The position numbers and the translations under genes were made by a program. Positions 58,166-64,000 of a stretch of DNA of 64,000 bases are shown here, piece after piece (within the stretch, counting starts at the first letter, position 1; each line of letters opens with the position of its first letter). The DNA is from Pardosa pseudoannulata. Taxonomy: Eukaryota; Arthropoda; Arachnida; Araneae; Lycosidae. Under the pieces are notes generated by a model. That model was not told the DNA's origin. It did not search any database and saw only the letters and a list, made by a program, of their open reading frames with translations. The DNA lies in assembly GCA_032207245.1 (NCBI GenBank), contig CM063506.1:42458971-42522970 (forward strand), read 5' to 3'.

Positions 58166-58976
58166 TAGAATTTTATATGTAAACAAATAGTTAAATTTAA
58201 GCTTTTATTTTAAAAATATGCTTCTGCGATAATTATAATTTAAACCCAACATATAAAACAGAATATTTTTAAGTGACTCCGCGTTAATTATTTTGTAGAA
58301 TTTTACAGCAACAAAAACTTTAAATTTTTTCTTCTTTTTTTAAAAAAAAAATTATGCTTTAATGATTTATTACTCAGGAATAATGTGATAATGAAAAAAG
58401 TTTTTATTATAAAAGAATGAAAATTATTACAGATAATTTCCATAATATCGTTAGTTCAATGAATTAAAAGTTTGGTTATAGAAACAATTAAAAAAAACCA
58501 CAGCTGCTTTTTATAAAGTGTGATGCGGAAATTTTTTATAAAAGCAGCTGAATAGTTACTTCTCTAATGAGAACATCTAATAAATTTAAAAAAAAATCGT
58601 ATATAATTTCATTGCATTCTTGAGTATGTGATATGTGTATGTAATTCAAAGAGTTATTATTGGATTAAAAATTTTTTTTTCACACACAGGACCACAGGAC
58701 GGTGTTGGTATAGAACTGCTTGGGCCTAGCCCTCTAGTTCTGCATTACATGGGAGTTTGGCAAAACATCATATGGAATGATTTGGCTCGAACATTGTTTT
58801 TTCACACCGTTAGAGATAAATTAAAAAATTGTCTCATTTCTTTAAAAAATATTGGTAGTTTTTATAATTTTTTTATTTCCATATATATGTAAAAATATTG
58901 TCAAAACAATTATTAACACATAAATTTATGATGTTTTCAAAATCTGGTACTCAAAACCAGCCTTAAAACCAACCTT
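58166..58976. other. Spacer with one exon-like frame
   Basis: At 58,676-58,695 a T tract followed by CACACACAG resembles a splice acceptor. The next frame (to 58,892) begins with GPQDGVGIELLGPSPLVLHY and contains GVWQNIIWNDLARTLFFHTV. I do not recognise it and see no donor. The rest is AT-rich. Confidence 0.35.
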
Positions 58977-59149
58977 AATGAGGAATTTTCACGTTTTCTA
59001 ATTTTGATTTTAAACGATAGAAAACAAAAAAGTAAGCAGGACAGTAGCTATTTTTCTTTCATTTGGGGGCCTAATGGGTGATTTCTGATGGGTTTTATAG
59101 CGGACTCTTTAACGTCTCTCAAAAAGGATACTTTTTCTCCGCCACTCTG

Positions 59150-59309
59150 TCAAAATACAGCAAGTAATTGCAATGAGAAGATATTTTTCAGCGTTTCCAA
59201 AGATCCACATACACGTAAAATCTGGACAACTGCGATGAAAAGGGATGAGAAATTAAACCCCAATTTATCATATAAATCATCTCTATGGGTTTGGGAAGAC
59301 CATTTTTCG
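59150..59309 (+). pseudogene. THAP-domain exon, damaged
   Basis: A deletion between the leader and the first zinc Cys removes the start codon and the first ligand region (the frame resumes in CQNTASNCNEKIFFSVSKDP). The third zinc ligand is mutated (VWEDHF in place of VCEDHF). The splice donor is weakened to GGTAAAT (59,310). It cannot encode a functional THAP finger. Confidence 0.8.
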
Positions 59310-59919
59310 GTAAATAAATGCTTGCTTTTGTTTAAATATTACTAGTTTAGAAAAAGTAAAGTATATAAAAATACATATATACCTTTAAAAGAATTGTTGA
59401 TTAACCAGTGCTATTTAACTTTTAAAACTGCTCATTTTCGAGTATTAGAACAGAGTTCAACTACAATAAATGTTTGATAAAGCATATAAATATCGTAAAA
59501 CATATAAATATCTAAAGCATATAATTATCTAATAAGTAACTCGGGGGAGGGGAAAGTTTTGTATTTTTAAGATATTATAAATATTTTCTTCAAAGATGCA
59601 TACTTTCTTAATTGAATCAATTCACAGTGATATTTTTCGATTAAATTGGTGACTAGTTTGAAAAAAGTATATAATATTTTTAAAATACTTATAATGATAT
59701 TACTTTAAAAATTAAATGTAATTTCAGAAACTTTATACATTTTTTAATTTAACATTAACATTAAAGACAATAAAATTGTATTGCTATTTAAAAAAGCATA
59801 AATAATTAAGTAAAGCCTTTTAAAGATTTTAAATTTCTTTTCATCAAATTTAAAATTCTTAAGAATTAGTTTGGTTTTGGAGCGCTACGATCTACTTTTT
59901 GCAACACGAAGGCTAAAGG

Positions 59920-60646
59920 CTTTCAATCCAGTGGCTTCTGTCAGTAAGCACAAAAATGACAACGAGCAAAAAATAAACACATAAAAGAGCAAAGAAATAG
60001 AAGGGTGGATTCGTGAGTTCATAGCACAATAACTAGAGAGTTGAAAGTTTAGGGATAGAAAAACATAAAATATTTTTGCGGCCATGACATCCGTACAAAA
60101 TAAACAAAATATAATGAATTAAAATGTCAAAATCGAAAAAATTGAAAATTTTGAAAAACCAAAAATAAATGTTTTAAAAATAATTAAATTACATTAAAAA
60201 TCCGAAAAAGGACTAAAGAATAATAAATAAACATAAAAAACAATTTTTAACAATTCAAATTAAGTTCCGAATTTTTGTATCGTCGGGATTAGATCCGAGG
60301 GCCCGAGGAGAACGATGATACTATGCAGAAAGCGTACTTAGCCACCATGCAACAAGCCCACATTGGTGAAAGGCAAAATAAAGTATTTGTTGAAGTAAGA
60401 AAACGATGCGTAGATTTAAATATTAGGCTCCATCCTCAACAGGAGAACGGAAAACCAAAACAGTACGGAGGATGTGAGAGCAATAGACATGGAATAATAA
60501 AAATAATTTAACGTACGAAAAGTGATGTATGGCCAATTTTAAACATTTTAAAACTTTTTCTTACATTTTTATATATTTTTAATAATTTTTTTGGTAGATT
60601 TATTTCGTTTTTTATTTTAATAGTACACATTATTAAGGATCTTTGG
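59920..60646 (-). mobile_element. 5'-truncated LINE (3' UTR), orthologous to 2,816-3,544
   Basis: Same LINE segment at the same site of family A as in copy 2. The flanks are CACGAAGGCTAAAGG (59,905-59,919) and the mutated CCCGAAGGTTAAAGG (60,647-60,661). A degraded tRNA-like part lies at about 60,285-60,360. Confidence 0.85.
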
Positions 60647-61353
60647 CCCGAAGGTTAAAGGTCCCGGTCTCACAATAAATGCCTTCTCTAATTTTTATTT
60701 TAATATATTACATCTATCTCTATTTATAAAAAGCGATGCTACTACAGATGTGTGTATATATGTATATTTAATTTACTTGTCTATATCTACAAATAGAAGC
60801 TGTGATTAGCATGAATAAAATATTAATACATGTTAAGTAAAATTGGATAAATATATAACTGATTTTACATACCGTTGGGTTTTAATTCCTCGTATTTCTG
60901 CTCCCATAAAATCCGAGTTTTTGGCCAAGAAAGAAAACATTGACATGCTGTCAATTTTCGGGAGGTTGATTGTCCTTTGGTAAATCCAGGTAGAAGAGAC
61001 ATTTATGACAAATTGAGATAACTAAGCTATCTAGATCGATAAAATAAATCTTCAGGTTTAAATAAAAATAAATTTTGATAGCTAGAAAATTTCAGGAACT
61101 TGCTAAAACAAAATCGGAAAATAGTGCGCGCTTAAAAAAGCAATACATAAATATTGGTCTACATGAACGATGACATTACAACCAATCACAAGCGTTTTGA
61201 TGTCACGTGATTTTCGCTTAATTTAAAAATTAATTTTTTAATTGATGGACCCAGTTTTTTACATTTTTGAGAACATTTTTGGAATCTACGAGTCTGAAAT
61301 TATCAGAAAAACACTAAGTTGTTCGAATCCCCCACATGTGCAAATTCCTCATT

Positions 61354-64000
61354 GTGATAAATCACCGTAAGAAAAATTGTGAGAAAAATGTTAGGTGATC
61401 TTTCAGGAGTAAAGGAAAATTTACCCATTTCTGTGGTTAGCTGTCATCTACTTACAAGGATAAAATGTTATGATTTCTAGCAATTTTATAAGTATCTCAT
61501 TTTGAAAAAGAAGTTTAAAATACAAATTATTTTTAATATCAAAGGTAAACCTTAAAACCAAAAAGATGACAGTAAGAAGTAACTGCTTAATGCCAGACCA
61601 GTTTAATGATATAAACTGTAATGAACTTGCCAGCACAATTTAACCAGCGTCTTTTGTAGTTTTAAAGAACATATAACCATGTACGTAAGAACTCCTAGAC
61701 TCATTGCTTTATTTTGTTGGTTATACCTGGATTGTTATTTTCTTAAATATGTTAAATCTCCGTGCGAAATATTACTTGAACTTTCAGGAGGAAAGAAAAA
61801 TTTACTCAGGTTTGTGGTTAGCTGTCCACTAACAAAGATGAAAAGTTATTTTCAAGAACTGCTCAATTTTTTTAAGTATCTCAGCTTGGAAAAGACTTAT
61901 CAAATGTGAAATACTTTCAATATTGAAGGTTTCATGAGCTCAAACTGTTAAAAACAGTTAGGAACTTATTAATGTCACAAAAGTTTTATGACTGAAACTG
62001 TAATGAACTTGATTTCCTAATTTAACTGGCATCTTTTGTAGCTTACAAGAATATACAACCAAGTATATAAAAGCTCCAAGATTTATTGCTTCATTTTGTG
62101 GGTTATCTAGATTATTCTTTTCCTAATTGTGATGAATCGATGACAAAGATATTACTCTCACTTTCAGAAGGAAAGGAAAATTTACCCATTTTGTGATTAA
62201 CTGTCATCTACTAACAAAGATAAAATGTTATTTTGGAGAACTCTGGCTTATTTTTATAAGTATCTCATTTTGGGAAAGTGATATAAAATCCCAATCATTT
62301 TTAATATCGAAGTGTATAATTAACAAAGCCTTTAATCGAATCAAACGAATTTCTGTGAAAATTGTAAAAGCATTGTTATCTACATGGTATCACAAGCTAT
62401 TTTTAAACGTATTAGTCCTACTTCAGTCATATTTATTTCCATTTGAACGTAAATAACAATTGTTTGGAATGTCAGCCTTTTTTACCTTGGGCCGGCATGT
62501 TTTTTTACGAACTATGAGATATCTGTAAAATCCAGCAGCTGCTGATAAGTCCAAAAAATATTTTCAATCAAATAAATCCAGCTATATCGTCAAGGAAGTG
62601 TTATACTAAATGGTTACTTTTTAAATTTTATTATTTCTTTATAGAACAGTTGGCTTGTCTATCCGAACAAGTCTATATTTCGAAAGCATTCGGGATTGCA
62701 AGAAAACAGTGACGATTATTCCATAATTTGTTCTGGCATCGAATCTTAACTTTTTGTATATCATAACCTTTTGTATTATCATATTCCTCCTAGATTCATT
62801 GCTTTATTTGGTTGGTTATACCTGGATTATTATTTTCTTAATTGTGATAAACCTCTGAGAAAAATATTAAGTGAACTTTTTGGAGGAAAGGTAAATTTTC
62901 CCAGTTTTGCGGTTAGCTCTCCACTAACAATGATAAAAAGTTACTTTCAAGGACTCTAGCAATTGTTTTAAGTATCTGAGTGTGGAAAAGACTTATAAAA
63001 TGTGAAATACTTTTAATATTGAAAGTTTTATTAGCTCAAACTGATAAAAACAGGAACTTATTAATGTCACACAAGTTTTATGATTGAAACTGTAATGAAC
63101 TTCATTTCCTAATTTAACTGGCATCTTTTGTAGCCTACAAGAATATAAAACCAAGTACATAAAAGTGCCAAGATTTATTGCTTCATTTTGTGGGTTATCT
63201 AGATTATTCTTTTCCTAATTGTGATGAATCGATGACAAAGATATTATGCGCACTTTCAGAAGGAAAGAAAAATTTACCCATTTTTGTAATTAACTGTCAC
63301 AAAGATAAAATGTTATTTTGGAGAACTGTGGCTTACTTTTATATGTATCTCGTTTGGGAAAAATATATAATACAAATTATTTTTAATATCAAAGGTAGTA
63401 AGTTTTTAAAATCAAAATAATGAAAGTAATAAATAACTGCTTAATGCAATACCAGTTTTATAATTTTAACTGTAATGAACTTCCCAGCACAATTTAACCA
63501 GCGTCTTTTGTAGTTTTAAAGAACGTTTAACCAAGTACGTAAAACCTCCAAGATTCATTGCTTTATTTTGTTGTTCATACCTGGATTATTATTTTCTTAA
63601 TAAAGCAATTTCATACAACGTCACAAACTACTTTAATGCCCTTCCCATTCATTTGCATGTTTAAGAATACCAATAGGCAAACAATAAACTGCCCTTCCGT
63701 TTCAAACAAGAGCCGGAATTGTTATAAGTTGAGATGTGCCCTGCTGCGTGAAATCGCCTTTTGTGATAAATCATCGCGAAATAAATATTACATGAACTTT
63801 CAAGAAGAAAAATAATTAACTCAGTTTTGTGGTTAGTTGTCCACTAACAAAGATGAAAAGTTGCTTTCAAGAACTCTAGCAATTGTTTTAAGTATCTCAA
63901 TATGGAAAAGACTTATAAAATGTGAAATACTATTAATGTTGAAGGTTTCATGAGCTGAAACTGATAAAAACAGGAACTTATCAATGTCATACAAGCTTTA
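61354..64000 (+). repeat. Satellite array, alternating 380-bp units (763-bp dimer)
   Basis: Units recur with TTGCTTTATTTTGTTGGTTA (type A, from about 61,701, 62,794, 63,557) and TTGCTTCATTTTGTGGGTTA (type B, from about 62,083, 63,175). A to B is about 381 bp and A to A about 763 bp. A partial B unit fills 61,354-61,700. The array is interrupted by non-satellite sequence at about 62,310-62,770 and by a small insertion at 63,602-63,757, and runs off the window. Short frames in it (for example 61,679-61,909) repeat with the units and are not genes. Confidence 0.88.
63602..63757. mobile_element. Small MITE-like insertion in the satellite
   Basis: About 155 bp of non-satellite sequence sits within a type A unit, between TTTTCTTAAT and TGTGATAAAT, which are adjacent in the other A units. 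Its ends AAAGCAATTTCATAC and the inverse AAAGGCGATTTCACGC form an imperfect TIR. No TSD longer than 1 nt is visible. Confidence 0.6.

Larger units (their letters stand above)
58977..61353 (+). mobile_element. Family A element copy 4, complete ends
   Basis: The 5' TIR AATGAGGAATTTTCAC (58,977-58,992) and the inverse 3' TIR GTGCAAATTCCTCATT (61,338-61,353) have one mismatch. It contains the leader, a damaged THAP exon, the SINE tail and the same LINE insertion as copy 2. It lies immediately before the satellite array. No clear TSD: the left flank is ordinary spacer, the right flank is satellite. Confidence 0.85.

Noticed and set aside
1..61353. Family A as an LTR retrotransposon
   Set aside because: The ends are short inverted, not direct, repeats, and no PBS, PPT, gag or pol is present.

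Overview
The window is an AT-rich eukaryotic, non-coding-dominated stretch made almost entirely of transposable elements. The mix (Jockey-type LINEs, BEL/Pao, Ty3/gypsy and Ty1/copia LTR elements, tRNA-derived SINEs, mariner, piggyBac and hAT relics, THAP-bearing repeats) and two scaffold gaps of exactly 100 N point to an arthropod draft assembly, tentatively a spider. The species is an inference and cannot be proved from the sequence. No conserved multi-exon host gene was recognised. The only host-like ORF is a short intronless poly(A)-binding-protein relative at 48.1-48.6 kb.

Layout. 1-2,720 and 11,755-14,610 are the two arms of a large, about 99% identical inverted duplication. The inner side of the right arm abuts an assembly gap, and the right arm carries one extra SINE with a 12-bp target-site duplication (TSD). 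Both arms consist of 'family A', a DNA-transposon-like repeat of about 2-2.4 kb with about 16-bp terminal inverted repeats (TIRs). Family A carries one THAP zinc-finger exon followed by a splice donor. The loop (2.7-11.65 kb) holds a second family A copy with a LINE insertion, a decayed LINE reverse transcriptase and several SINE pieces.

14,642-35,715 is a five-level nest. A BEL/Pao element (minus strand, TSD CAGTG) sits inside a family A copy. Its reading frame is split by a gypsy element at 27,907-33,522. Its 3' part received two Jockey-like LINE copies (about 14.9-23.1 kb and 23.1-24.4 kb). The first LINE copy was in turn split by a copia element at 17,752-22,111 with two LTRs that read as identical (TSD GTATT). 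Removing each inner insertion restores the reading frame of the element it interrupted, so the order of events can be read directly.

36.3-64 kb holds scattered relics: a piggyBac C-terminus with a TTAA end, a second gypsy LTR plus decayed gag ending in a gap, two hAT fragments, a tandem repeat of about 285 bp, the PABP-like ORF, long-TIR MITEs (one inserted in an AT microsatellite), a deleted mariner with TA TSD, a complete family A copy at 58,977-61,353, and a dimeric satellite array running off the right edge. Nearly all coding regions are broken by single stops or 1-nt indels, mostly in A/T runs. The copia and gypsy copies are the youngest and closest to intact.
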